Assembly (NCBI RefSeq): GCF_009739465.1
Contig: NZ_WHOM01000051.1
Coordinates: 203,049-267,048, forward strand
From: Streptomyces apocyni
GTDB taxonomy: Bacteria; Actinomycetota; Actinomycetes; Streptomycetales; Streptomycetaceae
Reading direction: 5' to 3'
Length of the DNA stretch: 64,000 nucleotides
The notes beneath the pieces were generated by a model. That model had not been told where the DNA came from. It was given only the letters and a program-made list of their open reading frames with translations, and made no database searches. The position numbers and the translations under genes are program-made. Shown piece by piece: positions 18,756 to 28,173 of this stretch (position 1 is its first letter; each line of letters opens with the position of its first letter).

Positions 18756-19167
18756 CGCGATCTCGGCGGCGCAGCGCGCCCCAGCGCGACCCCACAGACC
18801 CTCGGCAGCCTTTCGTGGGGGAAGGCAGCCGAGCAACGGGCCCCCGTTGTCCAGTAGTTCCTGGACGACGGGGGCCCCTCGGCGTTCCGTTCCAGGGCCA
18901 GGTCAGCCGCGGGTCGGCTTCTGGGTCGGGCGACGGGCGGGGGCCGGTCGGGGACGGGGGCGAGAGCGTGGGCGGCGACGGGGACGGGGACGGGGGTGCG
19001 GTACCGGAAGCGGTGGGCTCCGTACCGCCCGCCGTGGAGGTCCCCGACGCGCATCCGGCGGCCAGCACCGCGACGGTCAGCACCGCGGTCAGGACGGCTG
19101 GGCCACGGAACCGCACGACCGGATGGCGGGGCTGCCTTGCGACCCTTGTCGCGCGGGGCGTTCTCAT
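18646..19167 (-). CDS. Possible small lipoprotein, or 3'-frameshifted remnant
   Basis: The start is convincing: AGGAGG nine bases before ATG 19167, then basic residues, a hydrophobic stretch and the lipobox VLTVAVLAAGC, followed by a Thr/Pro/Ser-rich linker. The 173-residue frame is low-complexity and Arg-rich at its end. It runs antisense through the SSI terminator and 110 bp into the SSI gene, which is odd. Either the protein really ends there, or a frameshift destroyed the original stop. No known family recognised. The N-terminal half is more credible than the rest. Confidence 0.4.
   Translation of the reverse strand: MRTPRATRVARQPRHPVVRFRGPAVLTAVLTVAVLAAGCASGTSTAGGTEPTASGTAPPSPSPSPPTLSPPSPTGPRPSPDPEADPRLTWPWNGTPRGPRRPGTTGQRGPVARLPSPTKGCRGSVGSRWGALRRRDRVRSSVRCSPSDSPASHSRWRTWWTKRRACPASSRRR
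18838..18877 (+). terminator. SSI gene terminator
   Basis: 17-bp stem, GGGCCCCCGTTGTCCAG pairing with CTGGACGACGGGGGCCC (one wobble), 6-nt loop, 83 bp after the inhibitor stop. It also lies inside the opposite-strand lipoprotein frame. Confidence 0.85.
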
Positions 19168-19358
19168 GGCGCGGGGCCTCCTCGACGGCGGAACGAACGT
19201 CACCCGCCGGGCGGCGGACACTCCCCCTCATCCTCGGGGCGCCACCGCCCCGCCGAGGTCCCCGGACCGGCCCCTCGACGAGCGCCAGACGGCTGACACG
19301 CGCCTCAGCCGTTCGGCTGATGCCCACGGCCTGGCTCGCCCAAGGGGGACGACGGCGA

Positions 19359-19396
19359 CAGGGCCGTACGGGCCTGCCCTGGGGCCCCTCGGCCCC
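19359..19396. promoter_or_regulatory. Paired OsdR/DosR-like boxes upstream of second universal stress gene
   Basis: CAGGGCCGTACGGGCCTG at 19359-19376 and GGGGCCCCTCGGCCCC at 19381-19396, centres 21 bp apart, ending about 100 bp before ATG 19498. Nearly the same geometry as before the paralogue at 2549, 17 kb away. The remaining part of the 330-bp gap (19168-19497) shows nothing else. Confidence 0.68.
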
Positions 19397-19497
19397 TGGA
19401 GTCGCGGGCTCCGTGCCATGGGGCTCAGTATGAGGATCGGGGCAATCGTCCGCGGCCCGCTCTGCCGGTCGCCCACTGGACATGGAGGTCCATTGCC

Positions 19498-20376
19498 ATG
19501 ACTCGCCCCATCACCGTCGGCGTGGACGGTTCCCTGCCGAGTCAGGCCGCCGCCGACTGGGCCGCGCGCGAGGCACGCCTTCGCGGCCTGCCGCTGCGCC
19601 TGGTGCAGGCCTGGGAACGGCACCCGTTCGGCGCGGCCTCCCCGGAGCCGGAGAGCCAGCGCCAGCAGCATGAGGCCCTGCGCATGCTCCAGGAGGCCGA
19701 ACAGGAACTGCGCGGGCGGTATCCGGCACTCCCCATCGATAGCGAGCAGATTCCCGGCATCGCGGCCGAGGTGCTGCTGGGACAGGCGGAGGAGGCCGAG
19801 CTGCTGGTGCTGGGCTCCAGCGGTCACGGCGCCATCGCCGGATTCTTCCTCGGCTCCGTGGGTCAGCAGGTGCTCGCCCGGGCGAAGAGCCCCGTGGTGT
19901 CGGTACGGCCGCCCGCTCAGCCCGGCGGCGAGCAGGACAACGGGGAGGTCGTGGTCGGCGTCCAGCACCTGGAGGCGCGGAAGCCCAGCCCACTGCTGGA
20001 CTTCGCCTTCAGCGCGGCCGCCGTCCACGGAGCCACGGTGCGCGCCGTGCACGCGGAGGACCTGCCGTCGCTGTACGCGTACGGCCTCGTCGTGTATCCG
20101 GCCGAAGTGCACGACGAGAACACTCCGAGGGAGAAGGAACTGGCGCTGGCCGAAGCGGTCAAGCCGTGGCGCGACAGGTACCCACAGGTCCCGGTCGTCT
20201 ACACGGTCGACCTGGCCCAGGCGTCGGGCGTCGTGTTGCAGGCCGCCGAGGGGGCCGCGCTGGTTGTCGTCGGCCGTCGGGTGCACCAGCCCACGCTCGG
20301 TATGCGCATCGGGCCGGTCGCGCACGCCGTACTGCACCACGCGACCTCTCCGGTCGCGGTCGTCCCGCACGCGTGA
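19498..20376 (+). CDS. Universal stress protein, tandem UspA domains
   Basis: 292 residues, two Usp domains, cytosolic. Domain 1 has the ATP-binding signature GSSGHGAIAGFFLGSVGQQV; domain 2 ends VVGRRVHQPTLGMRIGPVAHA. It is clearly a paralogue of the protein at 2549 (both start MTR-TVGVDGS-like and end AVVPxA). GGAGG precedes the ATG. It converges on the phosphoketolase gene with only about 20 bp between stops, and both carry paired OsdR-like boxes, suggesting joint induction under low oxygen. Confidence 0.95.
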   Translation: MTRPITVGVDGSLPSQAAADWAAREARLRGLPLRLVQAWERHPFGAASPEPESQRQQHEALRMLQEAEQELRGRYPALPIDSEQIPGIAAEVLLGQAEEAELLVLGSSGHGAIAGFFLGSVGQQVLARAKSPVVSVRPPAQPGGEQDNGEVVVGVQHLEARKPSPLLDFAFSAAAVHGATVRAVHAEDLPSLYAYGLVVYPAEVHDENTPREKELALAEAVKPWRDRYPQVPVVYTVDLAQASGVVLQAAEGAALVVVGRRVHQPTLGMRIGPVAHAVLHHATSPVAVVPHA

Positions 20377-20397
20377 GGGCGGCGAAACCGTACGCGG

Positions 20398-22785
20398 TCA
20401 GCCGTCCCAGGTCCAGTCCGCGACCTCGGGCAGATCGGTGCCGTGTTCGCGAATCCAGCCGTGGTGGCGCAGCCGGATGTCCTCCATCAACTGCCGTACG
20501 GGGGCGGCGCGTACGGCCAGGCCCGGCACGCGGTCGATGACGTCCATCACCAGGCGGTAGCGGTCCAGGTCGTTGCGGACCACCATGTCGAACGGCGTGG
20601 TGGTGGTGCCGATCTCCTTGTAGCCGCGTACGTGCAGGTTGGGGTGGCCGGTACGCCGGTAGGCAAGGCGGTGGATGAGCCAGGGATAGCCGTGGTACGC
20701 GAAGATCACCTGCTTGTCGCGGGTGAACAGGGCGTCGAACTCGGCGGCGGTCATGCCGTGTGGATGCTCCTCGGCGGGCAGCAGCCGGGCCAGGTCGACG
20801 ACGTTGACCACCCGCACGGCCAGCTCCGGGAGATGGCCGCGCAGCAGCTGAGCGGCGGCCAGCACCTCCTGAGTCGGGACGTCACCGGCGGCGGCCAGCA
20901 CGATGTCCGGTTCCCGTTCGCCGTTCTCGCTGCCCGCCCACTCCCAGATCCCGGCCCCACGGGCGCAGTGGGCACGGGCCTGGTCCATCGACAGCCAGTC
21001 GAAGCAGGGCTGCTTCCCCGCGACGATGACGTTGACGTAGTCCCGGCTGCGCAGGGCGTGATCCGCCACCGAGAGCAGGGTGTTGGCGTCCGGCGGCAGA
21101 TAGACCCGTACGACCTCGGGGCTCTTGTTGAGGACGTGGTCGACGAAGCCGGGGTCCTGGTGCGAGAAGCCGTTGTGGTCCTGACGCCAGACATGGGAGG
21201 TCAGCAGGTAGTTGAGGGAGGCGATCGGGGCGCGCCAGGGCAGTTGGCGGGTGACGCGCAGCCACTTGATGTGCTGGTTCACCATCGAGTCGACGATGTG
21301 GACGAACGCCTCGTAGGAGGAGAACAGTCCGTGCCGTCCCGTCAGCAGGTAACCCTCCAGCCAGCCCTGGCAGGTGTGTTCGGAGAGGATCTCCATCACC
21401 CTGCCGTGCCGGTCCAGGTGCTCGTCGACCGGGCGGGTCTGGGCCTGCCAGGCCTTGCCGCTCGCGCCGTAGACGGCCTGGAGCCGGTTGGACGCGGTCT
21501 CGTCCGGGCCGACCAGCCTGAAGTCACGGCGCTGGCTGGTGGCCGCCATGACGTGCTCCAGCAGGTCGCCGAGCACCCTCGTGGGCTCGTGCAGTGTCGC
21601 GCCGGGTTTGTCGACCTGGACGCCGTAACGCTCCAGTGGCGGCAGGGGCAGTTCGCGCAGCAGCAGGCCGCCGTTGGCGTGCGGTGTGGAGCCCAGGCGC
21701 CGGGCGCCCTCGGGGACACAGGCCAGCACCTGCTCGTGTGGGCGGCCGTGCGCGTCGAAGAGTTCTTCGGGACGGTACGAGCGCAGCCAGTCCTCCAGCT
21801 GCCGCAGGTGCGCGGGGTTGTCGCGGACCGCCGCGAGCGGCACCTGGTGCGCGCGCCAGGTGCCCTCCACGGGAAGGCCGTCGACCTCGGCCGGCCCGGT
21901 CCAGCCCTTGGGGGTGCGCAGCACGATGACCGGCCAGCGGGGCCGTTCGGTAACGCCTTCCTCGCGTGCGGTGCGCTGGATGAGCGCGATACGGTCCAGG
22001 GCTTCGTCCATGGCGGCGGCCAGGGCGCGGTGCACGGTCATCGGGTCGTCGCCGGCGACGTGGATCGGGGCGTGGCCGTATCCCCGGAGTAGCTCGTTGA
22101 GTTCGGGTTCGGGCAGGCGGGCCAGCACCGTCGGGTTGGCGATCTTGTAGCCGTTCAGGTGGAGGACCGGCAGGACCGCGCCGTCGTGGACGGGGTCGAG
22201 GAACTTGTTGGAGTGCCAGGACGCGGCCAGCGGGCCGGTCTCCGCCTCGCCGTCGCCGATCACGCAGGTGACGAGCAGGTCCGGGTTGTCGAGGGCGGCG
22301 CCGTAGGCGTGGGCGAGGGAGTAGCCGAGTTCGCCGCCCTCATGGATGGAGCCGGGGGTCTCGGGCGCGACGTGGCTGGGCACGCCGCCCGGGAAGGAGA
22401 ACTGCCGGAACAGCCGCTCCATACCCGCCCGGTCCCGGCTCACGTCCGGGTAGGTCTCGCTGTAGCTGCCCTCCAGCCAGGAGTTGGCGAGTACGGCGGG
22501 CCCGCCGTGTCCCGGTCCCCAGATGCACAGGGCATCCTGACCGCGCGCCAGGACGACACGGTTGAGGTGGGTGTACACCAGGTTCAGGCCGGGGGATGTG
22601 CCCCAGTGGCCGAGCAGCCGCGGCTTGATGTGCTCCGGGCGCAACGGTTCGGTCAGCAGCGGGTTGGACAGCAGATAGATCTGGCCGACGGCCAGGTAGT
22701 TCGCGGCACGCCAGTGGGCGTCCAGGTTCCGCAGGTCCCGGTCCGTGAGCGCGCCGGGTGTCTGGTGCTCTGTGGCGTCGGGCAT
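20398..22785 (-). CDS. xfp: Phosphoketolase (xylulose/fructose 6-phosphate)
   Basis: 795 residues, cytosolic thiamine-diphosphate enzyme that splits xylulose 5-phosphate (and perhaps fructose 6-phosphate) to acetyl phosphate plus glyceraldehyde 3-phosphate (or erythrose 4-phosphate). Motifs: [48 protein letters not shown] and the ThDP-binding [15 protein letters not shown]. Length is normal for the family. ATG 22785 follows GGAAGG; the longer frame has no site. Paired OsdR-like boxes at 22856-22890 suggest hypoxic induction, where acetyl phosphate would supply ATP by substrate-level phosphorylation. No acetate kinase gene is adjacent. Confidence 0.95.
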   Translation of the reverse strand: MPDATEHQTPGALTDRDLRNLDAHWRAANYLAVGQIYLLSNPLLTEPLRPEHIKPRLLGHWGTSPGLNLVYTHLNRVVLARGQDALCIWGPGHGGPAVLANSWLEGSYSETYPDVSRDRAGMERLFRQFSFPGGVPSHVAPETPGSIHEGGELGYSLAHAYGAALDNPDLLVTCVIGDGEAETGPLAASWHSNKFLDPVHDGAVLPVLHLNGYKIANPTVLARLPEPELNELLRGYGHAPIHVAGDDPMTVHRALAAAMDEALDRIALIQRTAREEGVTERPRWPVIVLRTPKGWTGPAEVDGLPVEGTWRAHQVPLAAVRDNPAHLRQLEDWLRSYRPEELFDAHGRPHEQVLACVPEGARRLGSTPHANGGLLLRELPLPPLERYGVQVDKPGATLHEPTRVLGDLLEHVMAATSQRRDFRLVGPDETASNRLQAVYGASGKAWQAQTRPVDEHLDRHGRVMEILSEHTCQGWLEGYLLTGRHGLFSSYEAFVHIVDSMVNQHIKWLRVTRQLPWRAPIASLNYLLTSHVWRQDHNGFSHQDPGFVDHVLNKSPEVVRVYLPPDANTLLSVADHALRSRDYVNVIVAGKQPCFDWLSMDQARAHCARGAGIWEWAGSENGEREPDIVLAAAGDVPTQEVLAAAQLLRGHLPELAVRVVNVVDLARLLPAEEHPHGMTAAEFDALFTRDKQVIFAYHGYPWLIHRLAYRRTGHPNLHVRGYKEIGTTTTPFDMVVRNDLDRYRLVMDVIDRVPGLAVRAAPVRQLMEDIRLRHHGWIREHGTDLPEVADWTWDG

Positions 22786-22855
22786 GGTGGGTCCTTCCGG
22801 TCTCGAGGCCGGGCGCCGGTCCGTACATCCTCCCACCAGGCGCGCCGCCCCGCCC

Positions 22856-22890
22856 GGCCCGAAACAGGCCTGTCCCGGCCTGTTCGGGCC
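22856..22890. promoter_or_regulatory. Paired OsdR/DosR-like boxes upstream of phosphoketolase
   Basis: GGCCCGAAACAGGCC at 22856-22870 and GGCCTGTTCGGGCC at 22877-22890; on the gene's strand the latter reads GGCCCGAACAGGCC. Centres are about 20 bp apart, about 70-105 bp upstream of ATG 22785. The half-sites are a little different from the other pairs (GGCCCGAAC). Confidence 0.55.
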
Positions 22891-22944
22891 TGTCCTGGCC
22901 TGGTCCGGCACCCGCCCGCAGGGGTGTCGGGGGGGGCGGCCGCG

Positions 22945-23964
22945 TCAGGTGCGGCTGGTGCGTCGTACGGTGCAGGTCGTGCCGTCCGCCGGGCACCAGT
23001 GGGTTCGGCCACCGACCAGGTGGAGTTCGAGATCGGCGTCGCGCATGCCGGTGGCGTCCAGCGCGGCCCGCAGGGCGGTGGGGGCGGGATGCGGGGGAAG
23101 GCCGAGTACGCCCACGACCACAGTGCCGTTGCGGGCCTTGACGGACGCGACCTGCCACTGGCCCGCGGCAGCCCAGCGCTCGGCGACCGGCCGGGCGTCG
23201 GCGGCGAGCGTGCGGTCCCGCATGACCGAGATGCTCCCTGCCGTGAGCGGAGCCGCGACAAGCAGGACGAGGGCCGCGACCGCGACCAGCGACCGTCCGC
23301 GCAGGTCCCCTACGGTGATCCCAGCGGCGTGCGCGCCTGCCCGTACCCGGTAGCAGAGGAAGACCGTGGTGCCGGTAGCGATGATGGCGGCGACATTGGT
23401 GGTGAAGAGCAGCGCGGACTCGGTGGCGTCGTGGTAGCGCCGTACGGAGATCAGCAGCCCCGTGACGGACAGCGGCGGCACCAGGGAGATGGCGATCGCG
23501 ACACCGGGCAGGGCGTCGGAGACATCGGAGCGCACGAGGGCGAAGGCCCCGACCGTGCCGGTGGCCAGAGCGGCCAGCAGGTCGATGAGGCGAGGGCTGA
23601 TCCGCGCGGACACCTGGCTGTTGGAGGCGTAGGCGTCGGGCGACGCGACGATCCAGCCCAGCAGCATGCCGATGGCCACGACGGTGAGAGCGCCGCCGAC
23701 CACGAGCAGCACACTGCGCACCACAAGCCCGCGGTCGGCCAGGACGAGCGCCAGCGCACTGCCCAGGATCGGGGTCATCAGCGGGGCCACGATCATGGCG
23801 CCGATGACGGTGGCGGTCGAGTCGGCGACCACGCCCGCGCCCGCGATGACCGAGGCCAGCGCGAGCAGTACCCAGAAGCGTGTGGAGCTGGGGCTGCGCC
23901 ATGAGCGCTCGATGAACAGGGTCTCGGTCATCCGCCGTGCGGCGGCCGCGTCAACTGCCGCCAT
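22945..23964 (-). CDS. DUF389 family integral membrane protein
   Basis: 339 residues with about six hydrophobic helices and a soluble C-terminal tail. DUF389 motifs: VIAGAGVVADSTATVIGAMIVAPLMTPILG and PGVAIAISLVPPLSVTGLL. Function of the family is unknown. The ATG at 23964 follows GGAAGG and overlaps the ClC gene's end by 14 bp, so the two are translationally coupled. Confidence 0.88.
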   Translation of the reverse strand: MAAVDAAAARRMTETLFIERSWRSPSSTRFWVLLALASVIAGAGVVADSTATVIGAMIVAPLMTPILGSALALVLADRGLVVRSVLLVVGGALTVVAIGMLLGWIVASPDAYASNSQVSARISPRLIDLLAALATGTVGAFALVRSDVSDALPGVAIAISLVPPLSVTGLLISVRRYHDATESALLFTTNVAAIIATGTTVFLCYRVRAGAHAAGITVGDLRGRSLVAVAALVLLVAAPLTAGSISVMRDRTLAADARPVAERWAAAGQWQVASVKARNGTVVVGVLGLPPHPAPTALRAALDATGMRDADLELHLVGGRTHWCPADGTTCTVRRTSRT

Positions 23965-25282
23965 CCCTGGCCTTCCTGTCTTCTCGAGTGCGGGGGCGGT
24001 TGATCAGTTGGGTGGCCAGATGCGCGGTGACCGCCGCGATCACGATCAGCGGCATCTGGTGGTACGCGTCGTCGCCCAGCAGCAGCGTGGCCAGGATCGC
24101 ACTGGTCAGCGGCAGCCCGGTGACGACCACGGCGGCAGCGGCGATACCGAGTCCCAGGGCCGGGGGCACCCCGAATCCGGGCAGCGCGGAGCACGCGACG
24201 GCGACGACCGCGCCGATCAGGACGGCCGGGAAGATGGGACCGCCGCGCAGACAGCCCAGGCTGATGCCCCAGGCCAGTGCCTTGCAGACGACAAGCGCCA
24301 GGAGAGCGGCGACGGACCAGGCATGCGGATGGGCGGCGAGCTCACCGAGGGTGGCCTGGCCCGAGAGCGCGGCTTCCTCGGGGGAACGGCCCGTCAGCAG
24401 CGCGTACGCCGTGAGGCAGACGCCGACCGCGAGCGCGCAGAATACGGTACGCGGCGCGGTGTGCTCGCTGGTCCACCGAGCGGTATACCGGCCGAGCCGG
24501 TGCGCTGTGGCAACGACGAGGGCGACAAGGACCGCGACGGGAACGCCCCACAGGAAGTCACCCGCGTCAGGGTTGACGTCCGGTGGCACGGCGGGCAGTT
24601 CGAGGGCGCCGATGGACAGGCCGGTCCATTGACCGAAGCCGGTGAAGACCAGCGCTCCGGTGGCACTGGCCACCAGGCAGGGCAGCAGCAGGACGACCAG
24701 CTGTCCCCCGGCCAGCCCAGCGGCCTCCACCACCAGGATGGCGGCCACGATCGGGCCGCCGAGGATGGTGGAGATCGCGGCGGTAGATCCGGCGGTAGCG
24801 ATGACCGTGGCCGACCTGGGGTCGGTCGCGGTCTTCGCCCTGCGCAGCGCGAGCAGGGCGAGCCCGCTGCCCACGGCCATCAGCGGGGCCTCGGGGCCCA
24901 GTACGACGCCGAGGGGCAGCGTCGCGAGGGCGGCCAGGATCACGCCGGGCAGCGCCTCTGGGCCGATGGGGGTACCGCCGAGGCCGTTCACCGGCAGGTG
25001 GCCGCCGCCGCCCCGCATCCGGGTGGCGATCGGCGCCATGATCAGTCCAGCCAGCAGGAGTGTGGGCAGCGGCCACCACCAAGGGGCTCGGTGGTAGCCG
25101 ACGGCCTCGGGGAGCGCCTCCCACACGCCGTGCTGGATCGCGTGTTGCAGGCCGACGAAGAAGAAGCAGGCCAGGGCGATGGGCACGCCCAGCAGGACGG
25201 AGAGCAGCAGCAGCCGCAGATAGCCACGGCTGAGCAGAACGGCGCGCAGCGCCGCCTCACCGTCAACGGGCTGCTCGTCCAC
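23951..25282 (-). CDS. ClC-family chloride channel/transporter
   Basis: 443 residues, about ten helices. ClC signatures: VVLGPEAPLMAVGSG corresponds to the GREGP loop and keeps the gating glutamate, and GCLRGGPIFPAVLIGA corresponds to GXFXP. No C-terminal CBS domains. The first motif (GSGIP) is degenerate (GLGGTPIGPE), so it may be a divergent anion exchanger. GTG 25282 was chosen for GGGAGG nine bases upstream; an extension to 25363 would need a TTG without a ribosome site. First gene of a two-gene unit with the DUF389 protein. Confidence 0.87.
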   Translation of the reverse strand: MDEQPVDGEAALRAVLLSRGYLRLLLLSVLLGVPIALACFFFVGLQHAIQHGVWEALPEAVGYHRAPWWWPLPTLLLAGLIMAPIATRMRGGGGHLPVNGLGGTPIGPEALPGVILAALATLPLGVVLGPEAPLMAVGSGLALLALRRAKTATDPRSATVIATAGSTAAISTILGGPIVAAILVVEAAGLAGGQLVVLLLPCLVASATGALVFTGFGQWTGLSIGALELPAVPPDVNPDAGDFLWGVPVAVLVALVVATAHRLGRYTARWTSEHTAPRTVFCALAVGVCLTAYALLTGRSPEEAALSGQATLGELAAHPHAWSVAALLALVVCKALAWGISLGCLRGGPIFPAVLIGAVVAVACSALPGFGVPPALGLGIAAAAVVVTGLPLTSAILATLLLGDDAYHQMPLIVIAAVTAHLATQLINRPRTREDRKARDGGS

Positions 25283-25498
25283 CTGCGTCACCCTCCCATG
25301 CAAGGTCCGCACGAGCGGGCGTGCCTGTCGGCGGGGTCGAACGGGTGACGCACCGATCACCAAGGTCTGCGGTCGTCGGCGTAGTACGGCGGAGGGGAAA
25401 GCATGGGGTGTCGGCGCTTCGGGGGCGGGGCCGGGCTTGTCCCGGTCACGGCCGGAGTGCGAGGCCGGTCTCTCCCTTACCTGTGCTTCGCGGTCGGG

Positions 25499-25930
25499 TC
25501 AACCCGTCGGTGGGGAGGCCCGGGTGAAGGCACGGCGGTAGGAGCGGGGTGGAACGCCTCGGCGGCGCACGAACCGCTCGCGCAGTACGGACGCGCTGCC
25601 GTACCCGACCGTGCGGGCGATCTCCTCGACCAGCAGGTCGGTGGTTTCCGGCAGTTCCTCGGCCCGGCTCAGCCGTAGCTCCCGCAGCCAGGCGTGCGGT
25701 GTGGTGCCGGTGGCCGCGGTGAAGCGGCGAGCGAAGGAGCGTTTGCTCATCACGGCACGCCCGGCCAGCTCCGCGACCGGCAGCGGTTCGTGGAGGTGAT
25801 CGCGGGCCCAGGCGAGGACTTCGGCGAGGCGTTCGTCCCGACCGTCCTGTAGTGCGGGGGCGGCCAGGTACTGGGTCTGCCCGCCGTCGCGGTGTGCGGG
25901 CAGCACCATGTCGCGGGCGATGTGGTTGGC
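25499..25930 (-). pseudogene. GlxA/AraC-family regulator, C-terminal fragment
   Basis: The readable part begins ANHIARDMVLPAHRDGGQTQY, the linker typical of GlxA-type AraC regulators. It continues with two helix-turn-helix motifs (VAELAGRAVMSKRSFARRF and VEEIARTVGYGSASVLRERF) to a normal end. The N-terminal DJ-1/PfpI-like sensor domain (about 180 residues) is missing. Upstream of the break the DNA becomes the C-terminal half of an unrelated gene on the other strand, so this is a deletion remnant, not a short gene. Confidence 0.8.
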
Positions 25931-26147
25931 CCGTGAGGCCATCACGCTGCTGGCGGGCACGTACGGCGGCGTGGTGGCGTTCGTGGGCGATCTGTGGTGG
26001 CGCGCCAACGGCCCGGTCGAGGACCCGGTGGCCCCGGACCGCGAGATGCTGCGGGCCTCCCGGCTCCGGGTCATGGCGGCCGCCGACGTCATCGTTCCCG
26101 GCCATGGTGCCGTGTTCAAGGCCCCCGGCAGCTTTCCTGAGGGATGA
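25908..26147 (+). pseudogene. Metallo-beta-lactamase fold hydrolase, C-terminal fragment
   Basis: About 70 residues: GGVVAFVGDLWWRANGPVEDP, then RLRVMAAADVIVPGHGAVFK, the C-terminal part of an MBL-fold hydrolase with the late zinc histidine in PGHG. The HXHXDH zinc motif and everything before it are absent. No ribosome site precedes the frame. It is joined head-on to the AraC-type fragment near 25930, consistent with one deletion in a divergent gene pair. Confidence 0.75.
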
Positions 26148-26189
26148 GAGACCCCCGACTGGCACGACGTCGGCGGCCGGGGTTCGGCT

Positions 26190-28106
26190 TCAGCCCTGGT
26201 AGAGCGCCTCGATCTCGGCCGCGTACGTGTCCGCCACGGCCTTCCGCTTGACCTTGAGCGAGGGGGTGAGAAGTCCGTTCTCCTCGGTGAACTCACCCTC
26301 GACGATGACGAACTTGCGGATGGACTCGGCCCGGGAGACGGCCTCGTTGGCGTAGTCCACGGCTTTCTGGACGTCGGCGATCATGCGCGGGTCGCGGATG
26401 ACCTCGGACATCGGGGTGTCCTGGGGTTTCTTGCGTACGGCGAGCCAGTGCTCGACCGCGTCCGGTTCCAGGGTGACGACGGCGGCGACGTACGAGCGGT
26501 TGTCGCCGACGACCATGCACTGGCCGACGGGCGGGCGGCTGCGCAGCCGGTCCTCCAGTGGGGCGGGCGAGACGTTCTTGCCGCCCGAGGTGACGATGAT
26601 GTCCTTCATCCGGCCGGTGATGGTGAGATAGCCGTCGTCGTCGAGTTCGCCGAGGTCCCCGGTGGCGAACCAGCCGTCGTCCAGGACCTGTTCGGTCGCC
26701 TCGGGGTTGTTCCAGTACGCGCCGAACACGATGCCGCCGCGGATGAGGACCTCGCCCCCGTCCGCGATACGTATCGCGGTGCCGGGCACCGGCAGGCCGA
26801 CCGTGCCCGGGCGCGGGCTGAGCGGTGGGATGACGGTGGCCGCGGCCGTGGTCTCGGTGAGGCCGTAGCCCTCGTAGATGACGATCCCCGCGGCATAGAA
26901 GAAGAGGTTCAGCCGCCGGTCAAGTGGTGAGCCGCCGCTGATGGCGTAGCGCAGCCGTCCGCCGAGTTCCTTGCGGACCCGGCGGTACACCAGCAGGTCG
27001 TAGAGGGCCCAGGCGAGATAGAGCCCGAGCGATGGCCCCTTGCCGCGCTCCAGGAACTTGTCCAGGTACGCCTCGCCGAAGCGCACCCCGATCCGGTCCG
27101 CGCGCTCGAATGACGCGCCGCGGCCGATCTTCTCCGCGGTGGCCCGTCCGGTGTCGTGGATCTTCTCGAAGAGGTAGGGCACGCCGACGACGAACGTCGG
27201 TTTGAAGGAGCGGAGTTCAGGGCGGAGTTCGTCGGGCTTGATGCTCGGGCAGTGGCCGAGTTCGATCCGCGCCATCATGCAGGCGAGTTGGATGGTGCGC
27301 CCCAGGATGTGCGCCAGCGGGAGGAAGAGCAGGGTCGACGCGACCTGTCCGGTGACCTCTTTGAAGACGGGGTGCAGCAGTTCGACGGTGTTGGCGGCCT
27401 CGGCGTGCAGGTTGCGGTGAGTGAGGACGCAGCCCTTGGGTCGGCCGGTGGTGCCGGAGGTGTAGCAGACGGTGGCGATGGTGTCGGGGGTGAGCGCGGC
27501 CCGCCGCTTGGTGACCTCCTCGTCGGGTATCTCGCGTCCCAGCGTGGCCAGTTCGGGGATGGCCCCCTTGTCCAGCTCCCACAGGCGCGGCGGCTGCGGC
27601 AGCCGGGCGGCCGCATCCTCGGCCGTGCGGGTGTTGTCGGACGTCTCCGTGATCAGGTGGGTGGCGCCGGAGTCCCGTACGATCCACTCGACCTGCTCGG
27701 CGGATGAGGTGGCGTAGATCGGCACACTCTGGCCGCCCGCCGCCCAGATCGCGAAGTCCAGGACCGCCCACTCGTAGCGGGTGCGCGCCATCAGAGCGAC
27801 CCGGCCGCCTGGTTCGAGCCCGGCGGCGATCAGCCCCTTGGCGGCCGCCGCCACTTCGCCTGCGAAACCGGCGGCGGTGACCGGCTGCCAGGAGCGGCCC
27901 ACCTTGCGGCGTACGACGACGGCGTCCGGGTCCTCGGCGGCGTTGATGAAGGGGACGTCCGCGGCGGAGCCCCCGTCTCCCGCCGAGGCGAGGGGGGCGG
28001 TGCGTACTTCCCTGACCACGCCGTCTTGTCTGGTCAGCTCGGTGCGGACCCGATTGGCCAGGTCGCTGCGCTGCTTCGCCCGTTTCAGATCCTTGCGTAC
28101 GCCCAT
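26190..28106 (-). CDS. Long-chain fatty acid--CoA ligase (AMP-forming)
   Basis: 638 residues. Adenylate-forming enzyme activating a fatty acid to acyl-CoA. Motifs: P-loop YTSGTTGRPKG, YGLTETTAA, ATGDLGELDDDGYLTITGR and the catalytic C-terminal lysine region LLTPSLKVKRKAV. It resembles mycobacterial FadD15-type ligases. ATG 28106 follows GGAG at 6 bases. Two palindromes upstream (28174-28189, 28227-28238) look like TetR-type operators. Confidence 0.94.
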   Translation of the reverse strand: MGVRKDLKRAKQRSDLANRVRTELTRQDGVVREVRTAPLASAGDGGSAADVPFINAAEDPDAVVVRRKVGRSWQPVTAAGFAGEVAAAAKGLIAAGLEPGGRVALMARTRYEWAVLDFAIWAAGGQSVPIYATSSAEQVEWIVRDSGATHLITETSDNTRTAEDAAARLPQPPRLWELDKGAIPELATLGREIPDEEVTKRRAALTPDTIATVCYTSGTTGRPKGCVLTHRNLHAEAANTVELLHPVFKEVTGQVASTLLFLPLAHILGRTIQLACMMARIELGHCPSIKPDELRPELRSFKPTFVVGVPYLFEKIHDTGRATAEKIGRGASFERADRIGVRFGEAYLDKFLERGKGPSLGLYLAWALYDLLVYRRVRKELGGRLRYAISGGSPLDRRLNLFFYAAGIVIYEGYGLTETTAAATVIPPLSPRPGTVGLPVPGTAIRIADGGEVLIRGGIVFGAYWNNPEATEQVLDDGWFATGDLGELDDDGYLTITGRMKDIIVTSGGKNVSPAPLEDRLRSRPPVGQCMVVGDNRSYVAAVVTLEPDAVEHWLAVRKKPQDTPMSEVIRDPRMIADVQKAVDYANEAVSRAESIRKFVIVEGEFTEENGLLTPSLKVKRKAVADTYAAEIEALYQG

Positions 28107-28173
28107 AGTCGGCTCCGTGGTTGGCCTGACGTGTTGTGCCGCGCGGTGGTTCGGGTTCTGACTCGCTCGTCAA

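Noticed and set aside
25908..26147. A short intact plus-strand gene
   Set aside because: It matches only the end of an MBL hydrolase and lacks a ribosome site and zinc motif; called a fragment instead.
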